Positions 23,371-35,900 of a stretch of 64,000 nt of DNA are shown in pieces. This stretch comes from Akebia trifoliata. Its lineage: Eukaryota > Streptophyta > Magnoliopsida > Ranunculales > Lardizabalaceae. The stretch lies in the NCBI GenBank assembly GCA_017979445.1, contig CM030705.1:14091040-14155039 (forward strand). The letters run 5' to 3'. The notes beneath the pieces are model-generated. The model saw only the letters and a list, made by a program, of their open reading frames with translations, had not been told where the DNA came from and searched no databases. Position 1 is the stretch's first letter, and each line of letters starts with the position of its first letter. A program made the position numbers and the translations under genes.

Positions 23371-26300
23371 ATGTCTCTCAGAAGAAGGACCTTAATCAAG
23401 GTCATCGTTCTCGGGGATTGTGGGTCCGTACTCTCTCTCTCTCTCTCTCGATCGCAGAAACTTTGTTTCTTGATTTGGTTTTCAAGAATTTTTTTTTTCT
23501 CAGTTTCTTCGGATTCTTGTGAATTTCAGGGTGGGAAAGACGTGTTTGCTGAATCAGTATCCCTCAATAAATGATCGATTCTGTGAGGCATGGTTTTGTT
23601 CTTCAATTTGTTTCATTTTGATCACTATGATTCTTAGTGACGATCGGTACAATTTTGTAATTTACGTGAAATTTGATTTGAATTTTTATTTTTTGTTGGA
23701 GAATTTTATGCTTAATTTACTGTTCTTGAACGTCTGATGCTTCATCCTTTATCGCGATTTTCGTATATGAAAAAAATCTGAAATTTGGATCTTCGTTTTT
23801 ATTGGGTTTTATTTTTAGCTCCATATATTCCTTTTTTTTTTTTTTTTTTTTTTGTGTCTGTGTGTGTGCCATTTCTTGACGATTTTGTAGTCAGTTCTTT
23901 GTCTTTATTTAATAAATTATGATTTTACAATTTATTATACTTTAAGCAGTTCGATTCTGTGAGATATTGTGATGTTCTTCAATTTGTTTCATTTATATCA
24001 CTTCGATTCTTAGTGACGATCAGTATAATTTTGTAATTTACGCGACATTTAAACTTTTTTTTATTTATTGTTCTTGAGCATCTGATGCTTCTTTCTTTAT
24101 TGCGATTTTCCTAATTTTTATTTTGAAATTTGGATCTTCGTTTTTATTGGAAGTTTTTTTAGCTCAATAATCCTCTTTTTTTTTCTTGCCATTTCTTGAT
24201 AAGTTTTGTAGCCAGTTCTTTATCTTTATTTAATTAGTTATTATTTTACAATTTATTTCTTGAATTTATTATACTTTAATCAGTTTGACGATAAACTTAT
24301 TTGCTGGAAATTTGTAACTTATAGGAATTTTGCCAATTTTTTTCTTCTTCTGTGAAATGCCCCCCACTTCAATTTACTGTTCTTGAGCAGAGATTCTTCT
24401 TATTTGTTGCATTTTTCGTATTTTCCTGTCTTTGGAGTTTTCATTTTTCTTGGATTTAGCTCAATGATCCATTTTGTTCCATCTATTGGTAATTTTGATA
24501 ATTTGATTACCATTTATTTAATTAATTATTGTTTATAAATATTTATTTTTTAGATTTTATTTTTAGAATATTATTGAGGTTTGGTAGTACATTATTCTTG
24601 GTCCAAGAGGTTCATGGGAAAGATAATTATGTTGCATGAGAAAGATTATTTGATTTCCATTTATTTAATAATTATTTTTTTTTGCAAGAATTTTTTGATT
24701 TTTTGATTTTTTTGGAATATCATTAAGGTTTGGTAGTTCATTATTATTGTTCCAAGAAGTTCATGAGAAAGATTATTTGATTTCCATTTTTTAATTAACT
24801 ATTGTTTATAAATATATTTTTTTGCAAGAATTATTTATTTTGGAATATTATTGAGATTTGGTAGTATGTCATTCTTGATCCAAGAAGTTCATGATAAAGA
24901 TACTAATGTTGCATGAGTCAATAATCATAAAAATATTAAGGTTTAAAAGAATCCCTGCATTGATTAGGGGTTCTTGTGGGATGAATGTTGGAACCAAACA
25001 TAAATTTCACTTATTTACTTTTTCGGATACCATTACTGCATTGTGTTTTGAAGCCGATGAGTTCTTTCTGCAATGTTAGCCTTTAATCAATGGTGATCTA
25101 GATATGTACTCAAGAAGTTCAATCAACAGTACAAATCTACAATCGGTGCTGATTTTTTCACGAAGGAAGTTCAAATTGATGACACACTTGTAACTCTGCA
25201 AGTGGGTTCTTATTTCCTCAAGAGCATCTGTTTATATATCTACTTGAAGTTTTTCCTATTTGAGAATCTCATTGTGTTTGCTTTTGCTGAAACAATGTTT
25301 GTCTGAATCAATAGATTTGGGACACAGCAGGGCAGGAAAGATTTCAAAGTCTTGGTGTTGCATACTATAGAGGGGCAGATTGCTGTGTTCTAGTCTATGA
25401 TGTGAACGTACTCAAGTCATTTGATACTCTTGATCATTGGCACGAGGAGTTTCTGAAGCAGGTGTGTGATAACTTTTCTTGCTTTCTACTTTGTGGTGCT
25501 CTCGAGCTATTTGTATGTGGAGAGTAAACTATGTGCTTTACTTTTTTTTCATCTATAGAAGACCTTAATGAGTGAGTTATGTACTTTACTTTTTCATTTA
25601 TAGGAGAACTAAATGAGTATGTGCACTAACTCAAAATTTGATGGATTTTTTGAGTAATTGGAAAAATGCTTTGGATAGGGGACCAGCCAATTAAATCGAC
25701 AAATCAACAAATTAATCGGCAAATCGTCCCTCCCATTCAACCTCAAGATCCTATCTTCTTCAACCTTGAAATCTCAGAAACAAGATAGGGTTTTTGCTTT
25801 AGGGAGGTTTAAGTTGATGGGTTTTTGGAAGAAACCCAAAAACATAATTTGTATGATCCTCAAAATTTTCTGAAACTTTTCCAGATTTATCTGAAATTAA
25901 ACAGAACTGACCCCTCCGAATAACTGCCGAGTCCAAACTTGTTTACTATTATGAACACTTGTACTTTAAAATTCAGAGAGAAAAATTGTGTATTTTATGA
26001 TTGTATATATGTATCCTCACCTTTTTTATTATGACAGTAATTTTACCACAGTTCTCTAGCTATAAGGATTTATGACCATTTGACATAAGAGTAGCGTTCA
26101 ATGGCCAACAGTTTGGCAAACATTTTGGCAAACACATTTTTCAAAACATGGGTTAGAGGTCTTGGAATGGGCTGATTTTTGGTGAGGATGATCTCTATGG
26201 TGAGGAGATCATCATCACCAAAAATTAGCCCATTCCAAAACTTCTAACCTCATCAAAAATGGTTTACAAAAAATGGACGGTTCACGATTTTTCAACTTGT

Positions 26301-29300
26301 AAAATGGGGTTAGAAGTTTTGGAATGAGCTGATTTTTGGTGAGGATGATCTCCTCACCGTAGAGATCATCCTCACCAAAAATCAGCCCATTCCAAGACCT
26401 CTAACCCATGTTTTGAAAAAGTGTTTGCCAAAATGTTTGCCAAACTGTTGGCCACGGATAGGGACCCTTGACATAATTGTGGAAAAAGTAAGTTGAAAAT
26501 TCCAAGAACAAATCGAAAGAATCCCCACCCCAAGTCTTTATGCACGTTCACTATGGCAAAATCAAACAAATTTTTCGTGAGGCTTTACAAGAGTTCAAAT
26601 CCAAAGAAAACAGAAGAAAGAGAATCATCTTAATCTGTGCTACTTTGACATTTGATATGTTTGTCTTTGGTGAAAGTGGATTGTGTCAACTGCCCTATGT
26701 TTATTAATTTGACATTTTATAGCCAGTTTGTTTTCTTTTGAAATCTTGATTAAGTCTTTCACTCTTAGACTTGGGTGTCTTCCTGGCTGACAGATCACTG
26801 AATATTGTATTATATGAATAATACGATATGTCTATAAAGCTCATGTCATGCCAAACTTGTCCAAAAGAAAAAAAAAAGGTCCTTGCATTTTGCCTACTTC
26901 AGTTCTTTCTCTTACATATTTTGTCAGTTAATTAGGAATTAAGCTTGATTGCTGGTTTTTACCGAGTTTTTTCTCCAACCCTTATATGGTGGTCTAATTC
27001 TGTTTGATATTATAGGCAACTGAAATGGAGAAGAAAGATAAGAAGAAAGGAAGAGAGGGAGAGCGGGACAAAGAAAAAGAAAAAGTAAGTGTTCTTTCTA
27101 ATCCCCAATTTCAAGTTTGAAACTCTATAAATGTCCTCAATGGGCTATAGAAACAAGAAAGAAAGGAACACCCCCAATATAAACCATATGTTCCATTCAA
27201 AAAATCAGCAGCAGTGAAGACTTCTCCCGCAGATTTTGTGTTGGCTAATTGAACCTTGTTCCTCCATTCAATTTTTGCTTGAGTTCTGCCGTCTGTTATT
27301 GAAAGTGTGTCCATGTCCACTTTCATTATCTCAATCCTCCGTTTTTGGGTCCTCCACTCATTCTTGTATAACCTTCAATTTTATAGGTATGATAAAGAAG
27401 TGTCACAAATATCATCAAGAACCCTTGTATATTTTGTGAGATTTTCAGAATGTGATAACTTTAATTTCTAGTGAAAAAACTACACACATCTTAAATTGCA
27501 GTCAGACCTTTGCCTAACTGGGACCCGTTGTATGTCAAATAAAAAAACTTTCTATATGTTTGTGAGATTTTCATAAAGTAATAGAATTTAGTTTCGTGGA
27601 GTTTTCTATGCTAACTCTTCACCTTGCCTGGATGCTTAGCACCTAAGAGAGGGCCTAGGTGGATGCTATGACAAAAACAGTGGCCTAAGCATGCCTAGGC
27701 TCTTGGTCCTTATTTTTTGAATTAACGATGTTATTGTTAACTCCGCCAATATAGTGTTCTTTTGCACTATATTGCTGGTCCTTAGCCCAGATAAAGGAGG
27801 GTTATGTCAGGTTATCTACTTTGTTTAGAAAACTTTGCAATCTCCCAACATGAACCTGATCTTTTGTTTCATCCAGTTCATGTGAGGGCTTTCCCCAGGG
27901 GTGGCTATTTTTTGTTGTTGTTAATCTTGTTTCTTTTTTCTATTTTGCTCTCTGATTTTAGTGTACATATTGCTTCTGTGATAATCATCAGAAGGTTACG
28001 ATTTGAGTGCTTTCTAAAGCGTGGTTTAATATAGTAGTCGTAGGGTAATGTAAGCACCATTATAACAGTAATGCATGGTACCCATTACATATTATGTTAA
28101 ATGAAGCCCAAATGTTACATGCCCATTTTATTAGCTTGTTTTGAAAATCAAGGCCGCTGTAACAGTGTTATTTTGTCTGTCTTGAAAAAAACTGTTTTAA
28201 ATTCAAAATAGGCATTATTTTGTTTGTTGCTTTTAGTTTAAAATTCAAATTCTTTTTTTAACATCCATAATTTTACATGCTATTTAACATTATCAATTGG
28301 GTCTTACCTACATATCCGAGTGCCTTTAAAATAGTATTGACTTCGATGCCAACGAAACATTACTGTTATAATGGACCCCTTAAGCTTTAGTTTAAAGTCT
28401 ACATTTTTAGGTTCTATAACTTTGGAATCTATCAATAAATATATATTTTTATAGTATTACTTTATTTATTTTTTACTATTTCCAACTCTGCCTATGTAGT
28501 TTATTGTACGCTACATGGTCGGTCTCAAGCTCAGATATAGCAGATGGGTCATGTTTGGTTAGCAGCTCCCCTAACATGAATCTTAATAAAACATTGTCCA
28601 GGCAGGATTGAATGGAGGAAGAATGTATTTGGCTTTTTTTTATTTTTTTATTTAAATTTGAGAATTGGGATAAAAAATAACATTGTCCATGTTAAATACA
28701 AAAATAAAGAATATAAAATGAATATAATTTAGTATGAATATAGTAACACAATTAAGTACATGTTTGAAAAAGTTGACTTGTTTAAGAGCATGTGAAGAGG
28801 AGACAAATAAGTTCTCAGTAACAATTTATTTGCATAAAGGAATGAATTACTGAGTATGTTGAATGTAATTTAGTATTGATACCATCGGAGAGGAATGATA
28901 CACCTGCCACCTGACCTCACTCACTGTTGGCTTAAACTTCTTCACCTCATCATTTTTTTATAGATTGTTTCTCTGATCTCATTTTAAGGCTGTATGATAC
29001 ATTCATAAGTTTTGGGTATGTGTGGCTGAAGCATTACAATTTGGGTGCATTATATACAAATTGTTTTTCCCCATTTGTTCTAGATGTCACCTTTAATTAG
29101 CCTCTATTGTACTCCAGGCACATTCCTCTGAACCAAAAGAATTTCCATTTATTTTACTTGGAAACAAGGTTGACATAGACGGCGGAAACAGCCGTGTGGT
29201 AAGGATCAGTACTACCTCCAAAAAATTCTGGAATCTGTATTAGGTTCTAAATTTTTCTATGTTTGCACAGGTTTCTGAGAAGAAAGCGAAAGAATGGTGT

Positions 29301-29677
29301 GCATCCAAGGGAAACATACCTTACTTTGAGACCTCAGCAAAAGAGGATTTCAATATTGATGCTGCATTCCTATGTATTGCAAAGACTGCTCTTTCTAATA
29401 ATCAAGGGCATGATATGTAAGTACACCTTGAGAGATACTTTTGGCTTCATTTCAAATCGTTTGTCTTAAATATTTTAGTTTATGCTATGTTGAAATTATA
29501 AACCTTCTTCATGGACACCTTTTTGATTATTGAGATGCGTTTATGAATTTTTGTTGTTGTTGTTTAATTTTAGTTTGCTAGATCAACTGACAAGACACTT
29601 CAAATTGCAGATTCTTCCATGCCATACCAGAGGCAGTTGTAGAAACTGAGCAAAGAAGAGGAGGTTGTGCATGTTGA
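23371..29677 (+). CDS. RABG: Rab7-family small GTPase (RABG)
   Basis: Coding exons are 23371-23423, 23530-23556 (a 27-nt microexon), 25102-25201, 25315-25461, 29118-29198, 29271-29416 and 29611-29677. All have GT..AG introns. They give 206 residues, the usual Rab7 length. Nucleotide-binding motifs are in order: P-loop GDCGVGKT (residues 15-22, with Cys where Ser is typical), switch I STIGADF (39-45), WDTAGQE (62-68), GNKVDID (124-130) and ETSAK (156-160). The C-terminus GGCAC gives the CXC double geranylgeranylation site. Rab7 proteins cycle between GDP and GTP on late endosomes and the tonoplast and drive HOPS-dependent fusion with the vacuole. The tail ([17 protein letters not shown]) looks closer to RABG2-type than to RABG3 proteins, but I am unsure. 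The intron at 25462-29117 is long and hosts two MITEs and a possible extra exon. Confidence 0.94.
23580..24140 (+). repeat. Duplication inside Rab7 intron 2
   Basis: GTTCTTCAATTTGTTTCATT ... GATTCTTAGTGACGATC ... ACAATTTTGTAATTTACG at about 23580-23850 reappears at about 23955-24140 as a head-to-tail diverged copy. Confidence 0.75.
24570..24910 (+). repeat. Three tandem copies of about 135 bp in Rab7 intron 2
   Basis: Each copy has GGTTTGGTAGT(A/T)C(A/G)TTATT, then CCAAGA(G/A)GTTCATG and AAAGAT. They lie at about 24580, 24727 and 24855. Confidence 0.75.
26102..26454. mobile_element. Foldback MITE, family F1, in a Rab7 intron (best preserved)
   Basis: The terminal inverted repeats begin TGGCCAACAGTTTGGCAAAC and stay nearly perfect through GGGTTAGAGGTCTTGGAATG, giving arms of more than 100 bp. 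Two hairpin modules (GTGAGGATGATCTC ... GAGATCATCCTCACC) flank a central spacer with GGACGGTTCACGATTTTTCA. No target duplication is obvious. Because the arms are nearly perfect, this is probably the youngest F1 insertion here. Confidence 0.85.
27016..27084 (+). other. Possible cassette exon of the Rab7 gene (69 nt, in phase)
   Basis: An acceptor TATAG and a donor GTAAGT bound 23 open codons in the frame of the gene. They encode a highly charged segment, [20 protein letters not shown] followed by three more residues. The exon is phase 0 at both ends. If used, it would insert between Gln109 and Ala110, just before the strand leading to GNKVD, giving 229 residues. The canonical 206-residue Rab7 needs it skipped. 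It could be a real alternative exon or an exon-like accident. Confidence 0.4.
28051..28383. mobile_element. MITE with CCATTATAACAGTAATG inverted ends
   Basis: TAAGCACCATTATAACAGTA at the left is mirrored by TACTGTTATAATGGACCCCTTA-type sequence at the right, about 333 bp in all. It lies in the long Rab7 intron. No coding content. Confidence 0.7.
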
Positions 29678-31149
29678 AATCATTTGCCGACTCAAAGAGT
29701 TGGTAGGCTAATCTCCATCTTTGTTCTTTTTTTTCGATTAATCATTTTTTCATACCTACCACATGTATACTAAGTCAGAGTCATTCAGAATGTAAGGGGT
29801 AACTCTTATATTTTTAGGAAGATACATAGTTTTGATGAAGGTGAACTTGAATCCAACATAGGAAAAGACACCCAACTTTGATTGTTTCAGCAGCTAGTTT
29901 GATTGTAAATGAATACTTCCACATATGTTTCATCATGAAATGCAGGTTACTGGCCATATTACTTTGACACATCATGGCCAATTTTTCCTAAATAAAGAGA
30001 GCTCATGATTCAAAATTTTGTTCTGTTTTTAAATATTTTGGTAGAACGTTTGAGCTTTGGTCAAGACATGAATGAAAACTATTGAGTATTATTAAATAAA
30101 ACAAGCAATGACCTTACTTAAACAAAGGTAGAAGAATGGCTGAATTATAAATGTCAATCACCGCACCAGTAATCTTTGTTCAATTATCATTTTGTTGCAT
30201 ATTTCCGATCTACAAAATGATGATGATCACGTAATCCAATGAAAAGTTTATGGAAATATTCAAGTAGATACATTGCTTGAAGGAATTCTTCAAAGTGAAG
30301 AAATATTTCGAAAATTAATTGACTTAAAGAGTATAGAAATTTGTACAGAATCATATATTGTAAATAAAATATATGTTTATTACATATTTTTGTCATTATT
30401 TATGGAATTTGGTTTTATACGATTGATAAAGGGAGCTACTATGGCCACACCAATTCCTATAAAAGCACCTAGAAAGTGCACATGGTTGGTGTTGCGTTAG
30501 TAAAAATTGGTGTGTCAATTGCAACTCTCTTGATAAATAAAGCAAAGCCTTTCCCTAAAGATTGAAGATATTGAGCATGATGAATTTGAGGGGGGGAAAC
30601 AAATCGAGGTTTTTGGCAAAAGTTTGAAGACGGGGTATTTTGATCCTGTTAGTCACATATAAAAGACCATAGTCAAGGGGTTTGTCTTCAGTTTGAAAAT
30701 AGGGTTTTATCTAATAATCAGAATCCCTGAGGGGTATGCCTAAATTACCCAAATTAAAAGTCTTTTCTCTAATATACTCGACCTTTCGATTTGTTACCAA
30801 ATGACCGAAATACCCTTCTTAACAAAGTATCTTCTGTTTCAGCACACGAGGACCACAGGTTTTCTAGAACACAAGAACCTTAAGCAATAAGCAGATATAT
30901 TTTCTACTACAATACAATACAAACATAATATTTGTAGCAACTATGTAAAAATCCAAACTTAATGAACCCCATGACTGATCCTTCACTTTATGCCCCATCA
31001 TTGACTGAAAAGATGAGTCCACCATATGATATAATTTTCAAAGTAGGGTCCACCTAAAAGTTATATACTGATTGGAGTGACAAGATTGGTACTAATAGGC
31101 TGGTTTTTATTGTTAAAAGATCATGTATAATTTTTGAGTAATGATTTTC
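29678..31149. other. Rab7 3' flank and intergenic DNA
   Basis: The first few hundred bases are likely the 3'UTR. Nothing else is recognised. Confidence 0.5.
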
Positions 31150-31292
31150 TGACGGCCCCCTCTGACACAAACCCCCATCACATAATCGTAGATCATTTGC
31201 CTTGGGATATGTATAATTATAAATATTTTCTATGTATCTCGAGGCAAATGATCTATGATTTTGTGATGGGGCATATGAAAAAGGGGGAGGAA
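31150..31292. mobile_element. Hairpin MITE, family F2
   Basis: CCCCCATCACATAATCGTAG ATCATTTGCC at the left pairs with GGCAAATGATCTATGATTTT GTGATGGGG at the right, a long near-perfect stem with a loop of about 50 nt. Confidence 0.75.
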
Positions 31293-31349
31293 GTTTTATT
31301 ATCATGACTCATAATGTTTTAGAGTTAATGATAAATGTATGTAGTTTGT

Positions 31350-31446
31350 ATGCAGTTGGTGTGGCAAAGGCACAAGACCATAGATGTTTTTCTTTGGGAT
31401 ATATAAGGAAAAAAGGTCTATGGCTTAGTGTCTTTGCCACGTACAG
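31350..31446. mobile_element. Very short hairpin MITE, family F2
   Basis: GTGGCAAAGGCACAAGACCA followed by TAGATG pairs with TCTATGGCTTAGTGTCTTTG followed by CCAC. The element is only about 97 bp and lies about 57 bp from the preceding one. Confidence 0.65.
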
Positions 31447-31477
31447 ACAACACATGTATCAATGAGTTGTTTTTGAA

Positions 31478-31725
31478 TGAAGAGGCTCAGAAGCTTATAA
31501 GGAGAGAGATAAGATAATGATTGTCCGATGTGGGGTTAAATTAAACACAACATGCCCTCGCACGTGTGAGCCAGACTGTGCTAAAGCACTCTCTAATACA
31601 TGATAAATTTGGGGGTTCAACTCAAAACCAATTGATAATGAGTAGAGAGGCTCATGAGCTTATAAGGAGAGAAACAAGACAATGAGTGTCCGATGTGGGA
31701 CTAAACTAAATTCAAAACATTTCAA
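31478..31725. repeat. LTR-like direct duplication
   Basis: Two copies of a block (AAGCTTATAAGGAGAGAGAT or GAGCTTATAAGGAGAGAAAC, then TGTCCGATGTGG) lie about 160 bp apart. On the minus strand they contain CCACATCGGACA and TTATAAGC, motifs common in plant LTRs. The sequence between them carries ACCAATTGATAATGAGTAGA. This may be two partial LTRs of one degraded element. Confidence 0.5.
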
Positions 31726-32235
31726 TTCTAAAATGGTGGAATCAGAATTGGCGCTTCTAAGAATCAAGGGTGTCTATGGATTCAAATTCTCGAAAAACAA
31801 ATACAAAAAGTACCTCACATGATAATATAATTCCATCTCTTTATATGCGAGACATTATTCATTCCAAAATATGAGAAAATGCCTTTGAATCATTAGAAAC
31901 TTTTCTTAAGAGTACAATGTGTCTATGAAAGCATTAAGAATATAATTACAATTTATTTTAGTAAGTTCATGTTTTTGTCAAAAGAAACCGTTTTTGAATA
32001 TTTGTAAGTACCCATTTGAAAGAGCCAAAATGGTTCCCATTTTAAGTAATTAGGTATGGTAGAAGGGAATCCAAATAAATGGGTAGTTGGGTACCCATTG
32101 ACATCGACATAGTAACAAAGTTTGGATTTGATAAGTGATAATTATTTGGTTGTGCTTCAATTTGCTTAATTTGAAAATGTTGATTTAAAAATCAAGAAAA
32201 ATTAAAAAAAAAAAAAATTTAATATATATTTTATA

Positions 32236-32473
32236 ATGGGGGGTGTTTGAATTTACTTTGGACTTAAGGGGAGCAGATGAGTCGAAACCAAGGCATATGG
32301 GTTCCTCCCCTGGGTACATGCAACACTTGCACATCACACGCACTAGGTAAATGAGGGAGCACTCTCACAAGTGGTCATGAGAAAATATCGCTCATAATAG
32401 GTATCGAACACATAACCTACATACTCTCACCCATTTATTGGATTCGAAATTGCCATTGAACCACCTCTCGGGG
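32236..32473 (-). mobile_element. tRNA-derived SINE
   Basis: On the minus strand the element starts CCCCGAGAGGTGGTTCAATG (A-box region) and has TTATGTGTTCGATACC (B box, TTCGANNCC) about 40 nt further on. A tRNA-unrelated body and a T/A-rich end near 32236-32250 follow. This is the standard layout of plant SINEs. Confidence 0.6.
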
Positions 32474-32818
32474 TTGAAAATGTACAAATGATATTTTAGG
32501 GTTTCTTATTAAACGCATCTACAAGCTCCTATAAAATCTCTTCTTATACTTGAGAGTTGAATGTTTTGAAGAAAATAAAATTTGGAGGGTGTAGAGGGTA
32601 AACACGTTACCTTATCCTACGATTAATTGATCAGTCGTAAATTAATTCATTGATTTGCTGATATAATTGGATGGTCTTTGATTTGGAGAATTTTACAAAT
32701 TTTTGAAATTTTTTTGGAGAAATTTGTCACTGTATGCCCATTGACTGATTGATACCCTACGTTGTGTTTCAGTAAAAGTGTATTGGACGGTCAATCTGAG
32801 AATTACAAATTTTTTATC

Positions 32819-32825
32819 TATATAA
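32819..32825 (+). promoter_or_regulatory. TATA box of the plastid IscA gene
   Basis: TATATAA lies 83-89 bp before the ATG at 32908. This fits a start site about 30 bp downstream and a short 5'UTR. No other TATA candidate lies closer. Confidence 0.55.
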
Positions 32826-32907
32826 GAATACATAGAAACTCATCCCTATCCTTAATTTCCAAACTTTATTTTCTCGAAGTTCATTTAGAATTTCGCCTAA
32901 CTCTCTA

Positions 32908-35900
32908 ATGGCTCTCTCTGCAACGACTAGTTATTCCTCTCTCTGCCGTCCAGTTAGAAACTCGATCTCTTTACCTAAGTCGTCATCCTCGATATCTTTT
33001 CTATCTTTTTCTACAAATCTCAATCGCAGAAAACCCATCTCGATTCGATCAAGTTCAGTTACTGGTACTCTCTCAGATTCTCTCTTTAATTTTTTTTTTA
33101 CTGGTAGGGTTTCTTATTTTATTTCAGAAATAATTAAATTTTCATTTTTTCTGAATGTTTTTGGCATTAAATATGTATTTGATTTGATTATTATTGAACA
33201 CATGTTGCAATTCTTTATGGTTTAACAAATTGGATGCTAATTGAGGGAATCTGTTGTTTATTTTATGGTAGAATTAGTTCTTATAAATCTCTGATATTTA
33301 ATTGATATATTAGGGATGTTTTTGACTGTGTTATGGGGCTTAGAATCATAGATATTGAGATGGGTGGAAGATAACTTAGGTAACTTTGGACTATTTTGCA
33401 TCCTCATTTTGTAATTGATGCACATATGGTTTCACAAATTTTCTTTGAATTCTCAGTTTGAACATGAAGGCCAATCCAGCAACATAACCCTATCAATTAT
33501 TGGATTTTCTAGATGTTGGGTACTAAAAAATGCTTGTACTTTATCAGACCAACACTAGTAATTCATCAAATTAGTCAGGAGTTCTAGTAATAATTCTTCG
33601 AAGTTCAAACCAGTAATTATGGGACCAAAGCTGCACTCTACCATACACGTGGCCCATATCAATAAATCATTTGAATGAATGATCGTAACTATGTGAGTTA
33701 TTTAATGGAAGTTAGAATATAATGCGATGGTCTAGAAACAAAAGCAAAAGCAAATGATTGAATGGTTAGGTTCATAGATGGGGTTGATGTTTGTCTTAGA
33801 AGACACATTTGCAGTGGGACTTAGATTGCTGGGTCTCAACCCTTCTTAGTATACCCTCATATTGTTTCTCTTTGAGTGTTTTTCTTATAGATTTCACATA
33901 TTCACTTTGTCTTGGCCTTAAAATGGTTAGCTTTGTAAAAAGATTTGGTAAGTACTCTCTGAACTTATCATCCTGACAACAAAAAAAAACCAGTCCATTT
34001 TGAAATTCATTGTTGTATGAGAAACTGGAGACCCAATATTTTAGATGATTAAGATGACGGTGATGAGAAGTATCAGAGTGGATTGATTTTTGGAGTTGTT
34101 CATCATTGTGGTGATTGGGAATTTATTCAATAGTATTATGGTTTTTTTACTTGAATGCATAGTCAATGATGATGAGTAGTGTCAAAATGGATTAGTTTTT
34201 GGTGATATCATTATCATGGTGGGGACAACTTGAAAGTATTGTATTGTGGTGTTACTATGCTCATAAGGAATTACTTTAATCTTTCAGCGGCTCCAACCTC
34301 TGGAGGGCTTACACCAGCAATTGCATTGACTGACAATGCACTAAAGCATTTGAACAAGATGAGGTCTGAACGGAATGAAGATTTATGTTTAAGAATTGGA
34401 GTTAAGCAAGGTGGATGTTCTGGCATGTCTTACATAATGGATTTTGAGAACAGAGCAAATGCGAGACCAGATGACTCTGTCATTGAGTACAATGGTTTTG
34501 TGATTGGTAAGTCTCTCTCTATACTATTTTTCATTCCTAATATACTTGTTACGTTGCTTAAGTGTCAAGGAAGAATTGTATCAATCAAATAGTATACCTT
34601 TTTCATCTGAACTTCTTGTCAAGGAGGAAGGGGACCCCCAAATTTTAAATTTATATGCACATTTGCCAAAGCCAATTTAATTTAGATAACTAACTTTAGA
34701 AATCTGTACGTACCACATTCAAATAAGATAATCCAAAAGTGGTAAGGTTGAACTTATTTTCTTACTAATATTTGATTTTAGAAACTCAATTCCCCAAGCC
34801 AAAGAAAAAATGAGTCAGAAGCCACCTAGGCATTTGATACTTGAAAAATAGTATGGAGGTACTCCATTATACATAAAAATTGTTTAACCTTAGAAGTGTT
34901 GGTGATGTCTGTCATTGACTTCAATATCCCATAACACAAGATGACTACAAATGTCCATCTATTGTATTAAGACTTCCCTGCAAGCTTAAAAGTGGAACTT
35001 CAGTAGTGTGTCAGATAGAGATGTTCATCTACCAAAAGTGCTTTTTTGGCGAAAATGTTTACTAACCATTATGAGGGAAAAAAATATATATGTTTGCTAA
35101 CTATTGTTCTTGAAGTATGTGATTAACTTGACTTTCAATTTTTTCCATCGGACTTCTAATTGTAATGATGTAATCTGCATACTGGTGTAGGACAATGATA
35201 CCTGATGTCTCCTTGAGAAATACTTAGAGTAATAAATTTGCGCCTTCACATTTCAAAACTTCATAGAAGCTTTTGGACCAAGATTCTGCTCATTTTGAAC
35301 TATTTCATCCTCTTCGGACCAATGACATCAATTGTGTAACATAATTCTGGTCTACAATTAATCTGGGATTCTTCAGTGAGTGGTTTTTATGTCCAATAGG
35401 TGGAGCACTGATTAATCACTCTAGATTGACACAATCCTATACTTCTCATGATAGATGATAGTTTTTTTTTGTGTGTGTTGGGGGTGGAGGGGTGGGGTGG
35501 GGTGGGGTGGGGTGGGAGTGTCCAAGAATGTTCAGGATTCTCAACATAACTCCCCCTTGGTTTAACACTCTAATCTTGCCCCTGAAGGGCTAATGTGACC
35601 AATGCAGACCATCGATGATGTAGGGTAGAACACCACAATCCTACAGTTTATGTTAAAAATCTAGTTCTAGGGTGAAATCCCAAGAAGTAGGAGTGATGAG
35701 GAATATCTATGTTAAGCAAAATAGTCTAGAAACTTCAATCTAAGTTTAAGATTGATGGAAATCAATCGCAAATACTAAAATTAAGAACCAACATCGGGTT
35801 CTTATGCTCAAAAAGAAAAAAAAAACAAAGAAAGGGAAGAAAAGTCTATGTTTTTTTTTTATTAATCAATCTTCAAAAAAACTAACTTACTGAATTTGTT

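Noticed and set aside
24570..24910. Regularly spaced repeats that might suggest a CRISPR-like array
   Set aside because: Copies are long, diverged, few in number and lie in a plant intron; CRISPR arrays do not apply here.
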